Below, one piece after another: positions 8,087 to 15,490 of a stretch of 41,917 bases of DNA. Within the stretch, counting starts at the first letter, position 1. Each line of letters begins with the position of its first letter. The notes under the pieces were generated by a model, which was not told where the DNA came from, searched no databases, and saw nothing but the letters and a program-made list of their open reading frames with translations. This DNA comes from Clostridiales bacterium NK3B98 (GTDB lineage Bacteria > Bacillota > Clostridia > Oscillospirales > Oscillospiraceae), in assembly GCA_000421005.1 (NCBI GenBank), contig ATWA01000016.1:1-41917 (forward strand), in the 5' to 3' direction. The translations under genes and the position numbers were made by a program.

Positions 8087-8832
8087 CAGCAAATCCCCTC
8101 CTCTGCGCCAAGGGCGTTCCAGGCAACGCTGGCCGCCTCGTCCTCCATGTTGCATCCCAGACGGTACAGCGCCACCTGCTGCCCCAGCTTTCCCGCCAGC
8201 TCCATGGACTTCAGCATCCCCTCCGTCTGCTGGGGGCGATAGCTCTGTTGCAGCAGACCGGGCAGCGCCTGAGCAAACTCCAATGGCACAATCTGATTCG
8301 TGGGGCTGCGTTCCAGCAGCACAACCGCCTGCAAAGGCACCTGTGCATTGGTGCCGTAGTTCTCCTTCCCCTGCCAGGGAGAGCCGCAGGCAATCACCCC
8401 CTGCCCGGTCACCTTGAGCAGCGGCTTGTCTCCGTTGACCACATAGGCGCCGGGGATGTTCTTCAACCAGAGCCGTGTGTGGGTGGTCTTGCCCACGCCG
8501 GAACGGGCGGTGAACAGAAACGCCCGGTTTTCCACCGCAACCACCGAGCCGTGGAACAGCAGCACATCATAGTCCAGCAGCCTGTCCGCAATCTTGCGAT
8601 ACACCGCCAGCGTCTCCAGATAGGGGTCCCGGAACTGCCGCACCGGAATGCCCTCCAATGCGTCCTCCTGCGCCGATCTGTCCCGTTCTAAGTCAATGTC
8701 CTGCTGACGGACGGTCACGGAAAACAGGGGAGGCTCCGAGGTGAGATAGGAGCGGCAGAACTGCTCTGTGCTGGCATAAAGGGCGTTGACACGGATGGAA
8801 ATACCTGCCAGAGAAAGAAGGAAAGAGGTCAT
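8086..8832 (-). CDS. HPr kinase-like/PEPCK-like P-loop protein
   Basis: A 248-residue protein with a P-loop of the HprK/PEP-carboxykinase fold, ARSGVGKTTHT (Lys115), followed by NGDKPLL (Asp135). It is not a normal HPr kinase: the usual N-terminal domain and the HprK signature are absent. The CGSPWQGKENYG segment matches the HprK-related proteins found beside PqqD-like proteins and in some lasso-peptide clusters, where relatives phosphorylate a peptide Ser. The start is ATG 8832, with GGAG nine bases upstream. An in-frame ATG at 8865 would fall next to the -10 box and ahead of the expected transcript start. It is translationally coupled to the S26-like protease. Its substrate is unknown. Confidence 0.8.
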   Translation of the reverse strand: MTSFLLSLAGISIRVNALYASTEQFCRSYLTSEPPLFSVTVRQQDIDLERDRSAQEDALEGIPVRQFRDPYLETLAVYRKIADRLLDYDVLLFHGSVVAVENRAFLFTARSGVGKTTHTRLWLKNIPGAYVVNGDKPLLKVTGQGVIACGSPWQGKENYGTNAQVPLQAVVLLERSPTNQIVPLEFAQALPGLLQQSYRPQQTEGMLKSMELAGKLGQQVALYRLGCNMEDEAASVAWNALGAEEGIC

Positions 8833-8865
8833 AAAAATGCTCCATTCAGCGTAATGTTCCCCCAT

Positions 8866-8894
8866 AGTATATCGGTTTCCTGTAAAAACGTCAA
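8866..8894 (-). promoter_or_regulatory. Promoter of the HprK-like/protease operon
   Basis: On the minus strand, TTGACG (8889-8894), a 17-base spacer and TATACT (8866-8871). The transcript would start about 27 bases before ATG 8832. Confidence 0.75.
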
Positions 8895-8910
8895 GGGGAG
8901 GGGGGACGGG

Positions 8911-8939
8911 TTGCGGCGCTGGGGGAAGTGTGGTAGAAT
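8911..8939 (+). promoter_or_regulatory. Divergent plus-strand promoter facing DUF559 and pqqD-like genes
   Basis: TTGCGG (8911-8916), a 17-base spacer and TAGAAT (8934-8939), back to back with the minus-strand promoter. The predicted start falls at the edge of the repeat block, so any transcript would begin with about 220 bases of palindromic repeats. Confidence 0.55.
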
Positions 8940-8954
8940 GGCCGGGATGAAAAC

Positions 8955-9008
8955 GGCTCCCCCAGTCGGCTGGGGCTCCCCCAGTCAGCTGGGGCTCCCC
9001 CAGTCAGC
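8955..9008. repeat. Tandem repeat, 20-bp unit
   Basis: GGCTCCCCCAGTCAGCTGGG occurs at 8955-8974 (one base different), at 8975-8994, and as a partial third copy at 8995-9008 that runs into the first palindromic unit. It looks like local amplification of the unit's left end. Confidence 0.85.
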
Positions 9009-9145
9009 TTCGCTGACAGCCCCCTCTAAGAGGGGGCCATTGGCAATGACAGGAAGATTACAGGTTTTGCCAAAGCCTCCCTCTCAGAGGGAGGTGCCCC
9101 GAAGGGGCGGAGGGAGCCCCCCCGCAAAGCCGTGACTGAGGCAGC
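8995..9145. repeat. Palindromic repeat unit A (left of DUF559 gene)
   Basis: Four hairpins follow in order: CAGC-TTCG-GCTG type (9002-9017), a CCCCCTC/GAGGGGG pair near 9019-9036, CCTCCCTC/GAGGGAGG (9077-9094), and GCCCC-GAA-GGGGC (9096-9108). The unit then ends in GGAGGGAGCC and a trailing module shared with the right block. About 120 bases are closely matched by unit B at 9540-9662. Units with this architecture resemble REP-like intergenic repeats. Confidence 0.85.
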
Positions 9146-9165
9146 CGTCAGAGGGAGTAAACACC

Positions 9166-9525
9166 ATGTCACTACCTTATCACAAAAATCTGATCTCCAG
9201 AGCCAAGGAGCTGCGCAAGGAAATGACACCACAGGAACGAAAACTGTGGTATGGATTTCTCAACCGGTATTCGGCACGATTTCAGCGCCAGAAGACGATT
9301 GACAGGTTTATTGTAGATTTTTATTGCCATCAGGCTAAATTGGTCGTAGAAATAGATGGAGCACAGCATTACACAGACGAAGGCACTGCATCTGACGAGG
9401 AAAGAACTGCCATATTGGAAGGCTATGGACTAAAGGTCATTCGGTTTACGAACCGAGAGATAGACCGGAGGTTCTATGATGTCTGTCAGGCGATTGACAA
9501 TGAGGTAAGAAAACGTATCCCCTGA
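9166..9525 (+). CDS. DUF559 domain endonuclease (Vsr/PD-(D/E)XK-like)
   Basis: A 119-residue protein that is essentially one DUF559 domain, related to very-short-patch-repair and restriction-type nucleases. The catalytic motif is visible as IVDFYC followed by LVVEIDGAQH, giving the D...E-x-D arrangement. The N-terminal helix (RAKELRKEMTPQERKLW) is typical of the family, which often includes one-domain proteins scattered through clostridial genomes. The start is ATG 9166 with GAGGGAG at 9151-9157; that ribosome site is the edge of a palindromic repeat. Repeats resume 15 bases after the stop. The enclosure suggests the protein acts on, or is carried by, these repeats, but that is inference. Confidence 0.85.
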   Translation: MSLPYHKNLISRAKELRKEMTPQERKLWYGFLNRYSARFQRQKTIDRFIVDFYCHQAKLVVEIDGAQHYTDEGTASDEERTAILEGYGLKVIRFTNREIDRRFYDVCQAIDNEVRKRIP

Positions 9526-9539
9526 CGGCTCCCTGCGTG

Positions 9540-9794
9540 GGCTCCCCCAGTCACTTCGTGACAGCCCCCTCCCAGAGGGGGCCATTGGCAAAGACGGAAG
9601 ATTACAAGTTTCGCCAGAGCCTCCCTCTCAGAGGGAGGTGCCCCGAAGGGGCGGAGGGAGCCCTCCCTCCCAGAGGGGGCCATTGGCAAGGACGGAAGAC
9701 AAACAGGTTTCGCCAGAGGCTCCCTCCCTGAGGGAGCTGTCAGCGCAGCTGACTGAGGGAGCCCCCCCGCAAAGCCGTGACTGAGGGAGCCCCC
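9540..9794. repeat. Palindromic repeat units B and C (right of DUF559 gene)
   Basis: Unit B (9540-9662) copies unit A with the same four hairpins and few substitutions. Unit C (9662-9794) shares the middle (GGCCATTGGCAA, GGTTTCGCCAGAG) but ends in an inverted copy of the left hairpins, CTGTCAGCGCAGCTGACTG at 9737-9755. The trailing module with AAAGCCGTGACTGAGG follows. Units in both orientations, joined end to end, indicate repeated insertion or recombination. Confidence 0.85.
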
Positions 9795-9838
9795 GCAGCA
9801 AATCCACCCAAATCACCCCCCAAAAGAAAGGAACCATC

Positions 9839-10105
9839 ATGAAACTAAAACAAAACTACATCCTCCAACAGGTGGGCACCGAAGCCATACTGGTACCAGT
9901 CCGCGACGCCGCCAGAAAATTCCGCGGCGTGGTGCAGCTCAATCACACCGCCGCCTTTCTGGTCAGGACGCTGCAGCAGGACACCGACGAGGCGGGACTG
10001 CTTGCCGCCCTGCAGGGGGAGTACAACGGCACAGAGGAGCAGTTCCGCGCGTCCATCCGGAAAACGCTGGACGCCCTCCGCCAGATTGACGCTTTGGAGG
10101 AATAG
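9839..10105 (+). CDS. PqqD-like RiPP recognition element protein
   Basis: An 88-residue protein of the PqqD fold: beta-strands (YILQQVGTEAILVPV, GVVQLNHTAAFL), then helices (VRTLQQDTDEAGLLAALQGEY, EQFRASIRKTLDALRQIDAL). The LNHTAAFLVRTLQ segment matches the LNxTAAxIwxLL signature. Standalone PqqD proteins bind precursor leader peptides and present them to modifying enzymes. The ATG follows AAAGAAAGGAACC. It lies just after the DUF559 repeat block and shares its likely promoter (8911-8939). The HprK-like kinase and S26-like protease lie divergently upstream, and a short peptide gene lies 4.7 kb downstream, forming a plausible but unproven peptide-processing set. Confidence 0.8.
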   Translation: MKLKQNYILQQVGTEAILVPVRDAARKFRGVVQLNHTAAFLVRTLQQDTDEAGLLAALQGEYNGTEEQFRASIRKTLDALRQIDALEE

Positions 10106-10141
10106 CCCCCCAAAAACCCCATGAAAAAAACCGCCGCCCCG

Positions 10142-10170
10142 TTGCCTTTTCCGGGGAAACGTGCTAGAAT
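10142..10170 (+). promoter_or_regulatory. Promoter of the surface-protein transcript
   Basis: TTGCCT (10142-10147), a 17-base spacer and TAGAAT (10165-10170). The transcript would have a leader of about 240 bases before the ATG at 10419. Confidence 0.65.
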
Positions 10171-10172
10171 GA

Positions 10173-10392
10173 CCGTGGGTAGGGATACCCGTGCCCGCCG
10201 GGAACCTGCAGCCCCAGCGGAGCAGACAGCATCCGCAACAGCAGACGAATGGGCGCGCCAACCTTTGGCAGCCGGCGCGTAGCTGCTGAAAACCGGCAGC
10301 CGAATCGCCTGCACGGTGTTCCCACGGAGGTGGTCGGAAGAAAAACCTGTGCGTAAGGCATACACACCCCCTGCTGCCCCACAGGGCGGCAG
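10173..10392 (+). ncRNA. Candidate structured leader RNA, class not recognised
   Basis: The leader can form a closed multi-helix fold. CCGTGGG (10173-10179) pairs with CCCACGG (10321-10327), and CCGTGC (10189-10194) pairs with GCACGG (10311-10316). Inside are GCGGA/TCCGC (10217-10221 with 10232-10236) and a long arm of CAGCAG/CTGCTG (10239-10244 with 10283-10288) stacked near CGCGCC/GGCGCG (10254-10259 with 10274-10279). A separate 9-bp hairpin lies at 10371-10392 before AGGAGGT. GGGTA-GGGA-TACCC (10177-10190) is a local hairpin that competes with the closing stem, a switch-like arrangement. I do not recognise it as a known riboswitch class. The rest of the 313-base gap holds only the promoter. 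Confidence 0.5.
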
Positions 10393-10418
10393 TACAAACA
10401 ACACAAAAGGAGGTAAAA

Positions 10419-13400
10419 ATGAAACACAAAACAAAGCGGCTGTTATCATGGCTGCTGGCGCTGGCTATGGTCTTCTCCCTGATGCCGGGGATGGGGCTGA
10501 CGGCGCTGGCTTGGGACGGTGATCCTTATGCCAGTCTGCTGAACACCACAACAGTCGTAACCTTTGACGGCAAGGGCTGGTATCTGATCGAGGATAACTC
10601 CACAGCAGCGAATGCCGGGACAGTCACCCTGCTTTCAAAGGAATGTGTGGGCGCGTCAGCGTTTGGCTCAAACACTACATACGGTGGTTCTACGGTGGAA
10701 ACTTATGTGAACAACTGGTATTCGGGTAATATCTCAACAAATGCAAAAACAATGGTCAGTGGAGGAATGTTCCTTCTGACACTTGAACAGGCGAATACAA
10801 TAGCGAACGCAAATTCGAATGTGTTAAAATGCGAACAACCCGCTGGAGCCTACTCAAATAGGTGGTGGCTGAGCACGCCCGGCCAGGGTGATAACTGCGT
10901 GTCGTTTGTGTACGGTTGGGGCGAAGTGTGGCATTATGGCGAAGTAGGCAGTTATTCGCTTGGCGTTCGCCCCGCGTTACAGCTCGACCTAAGCAAAGTG
11001 TCGTTTGATTCTACGTCAAATACATTTATGCTTCCCCCCGTCACCGGCGTGAACCTCAACAAGACTGAGGCCGCCCTGACCGTGGGCGGCAAGGAGACCC
11101 TGACGGCCACGGTTGAGCCCGGGGCCGCGGACCAAACCGTCACATGGTCTTCCAGTAACACAGACATTGCCACGGTTGACGACAACGGCGAAGTCACCGC
11201 TGTTGCGCCGGGATATGCTACAATCACTGCTACCAGTAGTACCAACAGCAGCCAAACAGCCACCTGCAGAGTGACGGTGACCTGGAAAGATGTCACTCTG
11301 CAAGAGGGAACTTATACTGTGACAATCGGAGGGACAACGAAACTCGGCTACGATAGTAACAATCAACTAACCTATGACGGCTCCGGCACCACAAGTTGGC
11401 AGCTATATAATGCTCTGGGACACGATAGAGATTCCAGTACTGAATGTTCTTATTACCTGCTTGGCACGCTGGAAGACAAAAATGTCTGTCTGGATGCAAG
11501 CGGATGGCTTAGAGATGATACCGCCAGTGGCTTTGTTGTCGTTAATAGTGGCGATCAACAAACTTATAGCAATGTGGGCGCTTCCGCTATGTTCAGAGTG
11601 AGCGATCAAGGGTATCTCTATACCATGTATGATCATACTGAGCCTCGGTATGGTATATCAGGACCAGCCTGTTTTGCGGTATATATGCAAGATGGAAAGC
11701 TGGTTTATAAAAAATATGATGGCACCGATGGTTTGGCGATCTTCAAATTTGAACTGTCGAAGGACATTACTGCTTTGACACTTGACCCGCCCACGGCAAC
11801 GCTGGGCGTGGGCGAAAAGGAGACGCTGACGGCTTCATTAGTACCCGCAGATGCCCCAAACAATACCATCATCTGGTCAAGCGACAATGAAAGCGTAGCC
11901 ACAGTTGTGGACGGCGTTGTGACCGGTGTAAGCGCCGGCAGTGCAACAATCACGGCAACAGCCACCAATGGTACGGCCGGGACAAATGACGATAAGACTG
12001 CTTCCTGCGCCGTGACGGTGAGCCCCGCCACCGTAGCCGATGTCGACGGCACCCCGTACACCACGCTGGAGGCGGCATTTAAGGCGGCAGCAACAGGCAC
12101 GAAGACGGTTAAGCTGCTGGCCGACGTAGAGATAAACTCCAAGATTACTCCTGTAACCAGAAGCAATGCAGTAGTTACGCTGGATTTGAACGGCAATACG
12201 ATTACTGCAACTGCAGATTCAACTGCAGATTTGTTTGTTTTTAACAGAGGTAAGCTGATCGTCAAAGACACCAGTGCTGAACAGACTGGCGAAATCGTAG
12301 GAGAATACGGTAACACCGCCAGAAGGCTTTTCCACGTAGCGCAGGTCGACGTAGCGCAGGCCGGTACGCTGGAAATCGATGGGGGCAAATTTACCGTAAA
12401 CAGCACAAATGAAGGCGCTATGGTGGTGTACGTGCACGGTGGAGAAGGTACTCCTGTGGTCGACGTAAAAGGCGGCAGCTTCAAATGCAACTACAACGGC
12501 AATGACACCGGCAGTGCAGTGACCATCAGCAAAACGGGCAAGCTGAACGTGACCGGAGGCACCATTGAGTCCAACGGCATCACTATCAAGATGAGCGGCA
12601 ATACTCCGGGTGCTTCGGAGGTGAATGTGAACGGCGGAACTGTGAAGAGCACAGCGTCCCATGCGGTGTATGTAGCAGGCGGCACACTGACTGTTACAGA
12701 CGGTCGCATTGAGTCAACAGCTGCAAACGCTGTGACTGTAAAAATAAAAAGTGCTTCCGGCGGCAATGCGGTGTTTAACGGCGGCACCATCGTTTCCAAT
12801 GGCAATACGTCTGTCTTTGCCTCTACAGGAAGTGCTTCCATTAACAATGGCTGCTTCGAGGGCAAGGTCTTCGGAAATGAAGAAGAAGAAAGTGGAACCC
12901 CGACCATCACTGGAACCCTGAACATCACCGGCGGCTACTTCAGCAAGCCGCCTGTCGCCAATGCGAACGGTGTAACGATTGCAGCTGGCAAAGTCATTAT
13001 GACCAACAGCGGCGACAACAAAGCGGTCTATCCCTATGCAGTGGGCGAGGCAGCTGCAAGGATCAGCGAGATGAATTTTGACTCGCTGGAAGCAGCGGTT
13101 GCTTATGCAAACAATAAGCCGGGGAAGACGATTACGCTGCTGAAGAATACAGAGATTGACGGCTCTCTGGACATTCATGCTAAAATGACCCTTGACCTGA
13201 ACGGGAAGACCCTGAAGGGCGGCGTTGATGTATACGGAAATGTAATTACCATTACAGACAGCAGCGATGGGCAGAAAGGTGTCATTGAAGTGAAGGACTG
13301 GGGCGTCTATTTGAACGACGAAGGCGCCGGTCTGGTGTTTAAGGGCGGTACTATTACCGGTACCCCGACACAAAAAATTAACAACACGATTACCGCAGTT

Positions 13401-14810
13401 AAGGGAGCAACTGTCACAATTGACGGCGGTACAGTTGATGCAAAGACAGCTTATGGTATTGCTATCTTTAACGAATCCAAAGTGTATGTGAATAGCGGAA
13501 CAGTTCAGGCGATGGAAGGCACTGGATCTACTGCCATCTCCTCCAATGGTAATGCTGAGAACAACGGTCTGATTAAAATCAGAGGCGGTACTGTCAAAGC
13601 TTCCGAAGCTGCAATTTACTGCCCCTCCGGCACGCTGATTGTCTCTGGTGGTGATATCAGCGGCTACACCGGTATCTATTTCAAGTCCATGAACCTTACC
13701 ATTACCGGCGGCACGATTAAGGGCACCGGAGCAATCAAAGCCTATGAATACACCGGCAACGGATACAACGCTACCGGCGACGCACTGGTCATCGACTCCT
13801 GCGGCTATCCCAACGGCATTGAGAAAGTGCGTGTTACCGGCGGCACCTTCGAGAGCGAAAAGAATGCGCCTGTTGCATGCTACAATCGGAAGAACAATAT
13901 CCCCGTTCTGAACTTCATTTCCGGCGGTACATTCAACAAAGCACCTGACGCAACCTACATTGCCACCGGCAAGGAGGCCAAAGCCAGCGATGCGACTCCC
14001 ACCACCTATACCATCGGTGCGAAGACGGCGCACACTCACAATTACGTAAAGGATGCGGGTCACGCCTTCTGGAGCTGGGAGAAAGTGGCAAACGGCAATT
14101 GGACTGCAAGTGTTTGCTTCACCTGCGCAGAATGCGGCGAGAGAAGCCAGATGTATGCAGCAACCGTAGCCACACCTGTTGTTAATGGCGATGATAAAAC
14201 CAGAACCTGGAAGGCTACCTATGGTAATCTCGATTCCACCAAGGTGGAGAGCTATGTGGCTAAGGTCAAAGTGGAGCTTGGCGCTGGAAGCGTAACGGTA
14301 CAGGGAACCGGTACATATAACTACGGCTCAATCGCTCATCTCTCCGCTGCTCAGAGCTGCGACTGGAAGATTGACGGGAAGGATTTTGCTAAGAATGCCA
14401 CCGAAATCTGGGTGCCCGCCAAGACGACGGATGGAAGCGAAAAAATGACTGTCACAGCAACAGCAGCGGCGGACGAAACTCTGGTGGGTTCTGTGGTAAT
14501 GACAGGTGAGAATCTTACCGAAAAGGTTTCACTGATTGCCACTTACCGCCTGCCTGATGGCGCACAGGTAACATCTGCTGTCATGTATCGCGGCTTTACC
14601 GATGCAGGCGGAAATGTGGTGAACCCGAAGACAAAGGACTTCAAAGACAAGATTCAATCCACCAACGGACGGTACACGCTGAATATTAAAACTTCGCTGA
14701 CTGATAAATCCTACGGTGGCTTTGCTGTGATTGAGTTTAAGCTGGGCGAAGAATCCTATGTTGTTAAGTCAGACGTTGCGGTAGTTGCACCCACTACAAC
14801 TCAACCCTGA
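10419..14810 (+). CDS. Large secreted DUF6273/Ig-like/beta-helix surface protein
   Basis: A 1463-residue exported protein. Residues 1-31 form a signal peptide (KTKRLLSWLLALAMVFSL, then ALA). A DUF6273-like domain follows at about 35-205, with FLLTLEQAN, WWLSTPG and GVRPALQL. Two BIG2 Ig-like domains lie at about 209-290 and 449-533, each with the WSSxN/DxxxATV core. Residues about 540-1215 are dozens of G-G-T-rich beta-helix rungs (GGTVKS, GGTIVSNG, GGTITG). A Cys-bearing segment at about 1235-1265 (CFTCAECG) precedes the C-terminal domains. No LPXTG, SLH or cell-wall-binding motif is seen at the end, so anchoring is unclear. The ATG follows AGGAGGT. A role in adhesion or glycan binding is likely but unproven. 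Confidence 0.85.
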   Translation: MKHKTKRLLSWLLALAMVFSLMPGMGLTALAWDGDPYASLLNTTTVVTFDGKGWYLIEDNSTAANAGTVTLLSKECVGASAFGSNTTYGGSTVETYVNNWYSGNISTNAKTMVSGGMFLLTLEQANTIANANSNVLKCEQPAGAYSNRWWLSTPGQGDNCVSFVYGWGEVWHYGEVGSYSLGVRPALQLDLSKVSFDSTSNTFMLPPVTGVNLNKTEAALTVGGKETLTATVEPGAADQTVTWSSSNTDIATVDDNGEVTAVAPGYATITATSSTNSSQTATCRVTVTWKDVTLQEGTYTVTIGGTTKLGYDSNNQLTYDGSGTTSWQLYNALGHDRDSSTECSYYLLGTLEDKNVCLDASGWLRDDTASGFVVVNSGDQQTYSNVGASAMFRVSDQGYLYTMYDHTEPRYGISGPACFAVYMQDGKLVYKKYDGTDGLAIFKFELSKDITALTLDPPTATLGVGEKETLTASLVPADAPNNTIIWSSDNESVATVVDGVVTGVSAGSATITATATNGTAGTNDDKTASCAVTVSPATVADVDGTPYTTLEAAFKAAATGTKTVKLLADVEINSKITPVTRSNAVVTLDLNGNTITATADSTADLFVFNRGKLIVKDTSAEQTGEIVGEYGNTARRLFHVAQVDVAQAGTLEIDGGKFTVNSTNEGAMVVYVHGGEGTPVVDVKGGSFKCNYNGNDTGSAVTISKTGKLNVTGGTIESNGITIKMSGNTPGASEVNVNGGTVKSTASHAVYVAGGTLTVTDGRIESTAANAVTVKIKSASGGNAVFNGGTIVSNGNTSVFASTGSASINNGCFEGKVFGNEEEESGTPTITGTLNITGGYFSKPPVANANGVTIAAGKVIMTNSGDNKAVYPYAVGEAAARISEMNFDSLEAAVAYANNKPGKTITLLKNTEIDGSLDIHAKMTLDLNGKTLKGGVDVYGNVITITDSSDGQKGVIEVKDWGVYLNDEGAGLVFKGGTITGTPTQKINNTITAVKGATVTIDGGTVDAKTAYGIAIFNESKVYVNSGTVQAMEGTGSTAISSNGNAENNGLIKIRGGTVKASEAAIYCPSGTLIVSGGDISGYTGIYFKSMNLTITGGTIKGTGAIKAYEYTGNGYNATGDALVIDSCGYPNGIEKVRVTGGTFESEKNAPVACYNRKNNIPVLNFISGGTFNKAPDATYIATGKEAKASDATPTTYTIGAKTAHTHNYVKDAGHAFWSWEKVANGNWTASVCFTCAECGERSQMYAATVATPVVNGDDKTRTWKATYGNLDSTKVESYVAKVKVELGAGSVTVQGTGTYNYGSIAHLSAAQSCDWKIDGKDFAKNATEIWVPAKTTDGSEKMTVTATAAADETLVGSVVMTGENLTEKVSLIATYRLPDGAQVTSAVMYRGFTDAGGNVVNPKTKDFKDKIQSTNGRYTLNIKTSLTDKSYGGFAVIEFKLGEESYVVKSDVAVVAPTTTQP

Positions 14811-14842
14811 GAATGAATCATTGAAGAAGAGGTGAACAATCA

Positions 14843-14944
14843 ATGAAGCAATTTGAAGAAGCAGACGTGAAAATCATTCTGCTCAACAACGACGTTATTA
14901 CTGATTCTTCGTTTAGTGAAGCTGATGACGAAGTAGATGGATAA
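14843..14944 (+). CDS. 33-residue acidic peptide, candidate RiPP-like precursor
   Basis: A short frame begins MKQFEEADVKIILLNNDVIT and ends SDD-type acidic (EADDEVDG). It has a good ribosome site (AGAGGTG, 14829-14835) and starts 32 bases after the surface-protein stop. The pattern K-x-[FY]-E-x-[AP]-x-[VL]-K-I-I-x-L-x-x-x-DVIT-x-S resembles very short peptides that recur in Clostridia near surface proteins. It has no signal peptide. The Ser pair (TDSS) and acidic tail could be targets of the HprK-like kinase, and the N-terminal half could be a leader for the PqqD-like protein. No modifying cyclase, radical-SAM or YcaO gene is in view, so this is only a candidate. Confidence 0.55.
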   Translation: MKQFEEADVKIILLNNDVITDSSFSEADDEVDG

Positions 14945-14975
14945 GAACCTTAACTCTATACGCAACCATTGACCC

Positions 14976-15005
14976 CCGGCGGGCGGCGGCAACGCCGCCC
15001 GCCGG
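14976..15005 (+). terminator. Strong GC hairpin between the peptide and lipoprotein genes
   Basis: A perfect 13-bp stem, CCGGCGGGCGGCG with CGCCGCCCGCCGG, closes a GCAA loop. It lacks a long T tract and lies 20 bases before the lipoprotein start. It may attenuate, or stabilise the 3' end of the upstream message, rather than terminate fully. Confidence 0.6.
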
Positions 15006-15025
15006 CTGTTTGAAGAGGTGAACGC

Positions 15026-15343
15026 ATGAAGAAACTACTTGTTTTGCTCCTGGTGGCCGCTATGGTAATGACGGCCGGATGTAAGGGGAAGAAGGAGCCT
15101 GAGCAGGCGCAGCAAGATTCTTCCGTGGAACAGGCCAGTCAGGAGACAGGCGTGCAGGCGGATGCCGAGGCAGCTCAAAAGCAGGCGGAAGAAATCGCAG
15201 AACAGGCAGCTCAGGGCGCAACGGCTGACGCAGAGGCTGAGTCAGCGCCGGAAACGGAGTCAAATCAGACAGAGGAAGCTCAGGAAGGGCATGTTGTGCA
15301 CGAAGGCTTCGATATCATTGAAGAAGAGGAAGCAGAACCTTAA
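15026..15343 (+). CDS. Small Ala/Glu/Gln-rich lipoprotein
   Basis: A 105-residue lipoprotein. A lipobox MTAGC with Cys19 follows the hydrophobic stretch LLVLLLVAAMVM, so the mature protein is lipid-anchored outside the membrane. The rest is low-complexity and acidic (AQQDSSVEQ, AEEIAEQAAQ, IIEEEEAEP), with no recognised domain. The ATG has GAGGTG as ribosome site, almost the same leader sequence as the 33-residue peptide. It is probably the last gene of the surface-protein operon, followed by a strong terminator. Function is unknown; an acidic tether or spacer is possible. Confidence 0.8.
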   Translation: MKKLLVLLLVAAMVMTAGCKGKKEPEQAQQDSSVEQASQETGVQADAEAAQKQAEEIAEQAAQGATADAEAESAPETESNQTEEAQEGHVVHEGFDIIEEEEAEP

Positions 15344-15372
15344 TCGATCAGATGCAGGCAATTTGAGTCATG

Positions 15373-15416
15373 AAAAACTGCGGAACCAGAGAAAATCTCT
15401 GGAACCGCAGTTTTTT
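15373..15416 (+). terminator. Terminator after the lipoprotein gene
   Basis: AAAAACTGCGG with CCGCAGTTTTT, and inner CCAGAG with CTCTGG, form a long stem that ends in a T run. Confidence 0.9.
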
Positions 15417-15436
15417 ATATTCCCGCAGGAAAAGTA

Positions 15437-15465
15437 TGGAAAACACCTTTTGTCTATGATATAAT
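15437..15465 (+). promoter_or_regulatory. Promoter of the GGDEF-EIIC gene
   Basis: TATAAT at 15460-15465 lies 25 bases before the ATG. A weak -35 (TGGAAA, 15437-15442) has a 17-base spacer. Confidence 0.55.
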
Positions 15466-15490
15466 AGGAAAATAGAATGGAGGTGGGTAT

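Larger units (their letters stand above)
8955..9794 (+). mobile_element. Candidate repeat-DUF559 element
   Basis: Palindromic repeat blocks enclose the DUF559 gene on both sides. Left block: 8955-9145. Right block: 9540-9794. A 31-base exact direct repeat occurs at 9111-9141 and again at 9756-9786. The gene's ribosome site (GAGGGAG, 9151-9157) looks derived from the repeat's end. The block lies between a plus-strand promoter (8911-8939) and the pqqD-like gene, as if inserted there. No transposase or classical terminal inverted repeats are present. That it moves as a unit is inferred. Confidence 0.45.

Noticed and set aside
8955-9794. CRISPR array
   Set aside because: The repeats are palindromic units of over 100 bases with internal hairpins and no unique spacers of constant length. 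No cas genes are present.
9839-10105. Pyrroloquinoline quinone synthesis
   Set aside because: Only a PqqD-like fold is present. PqqA, B, C and E are absent, and standalone PqqD proteins serve many peptide pathways.
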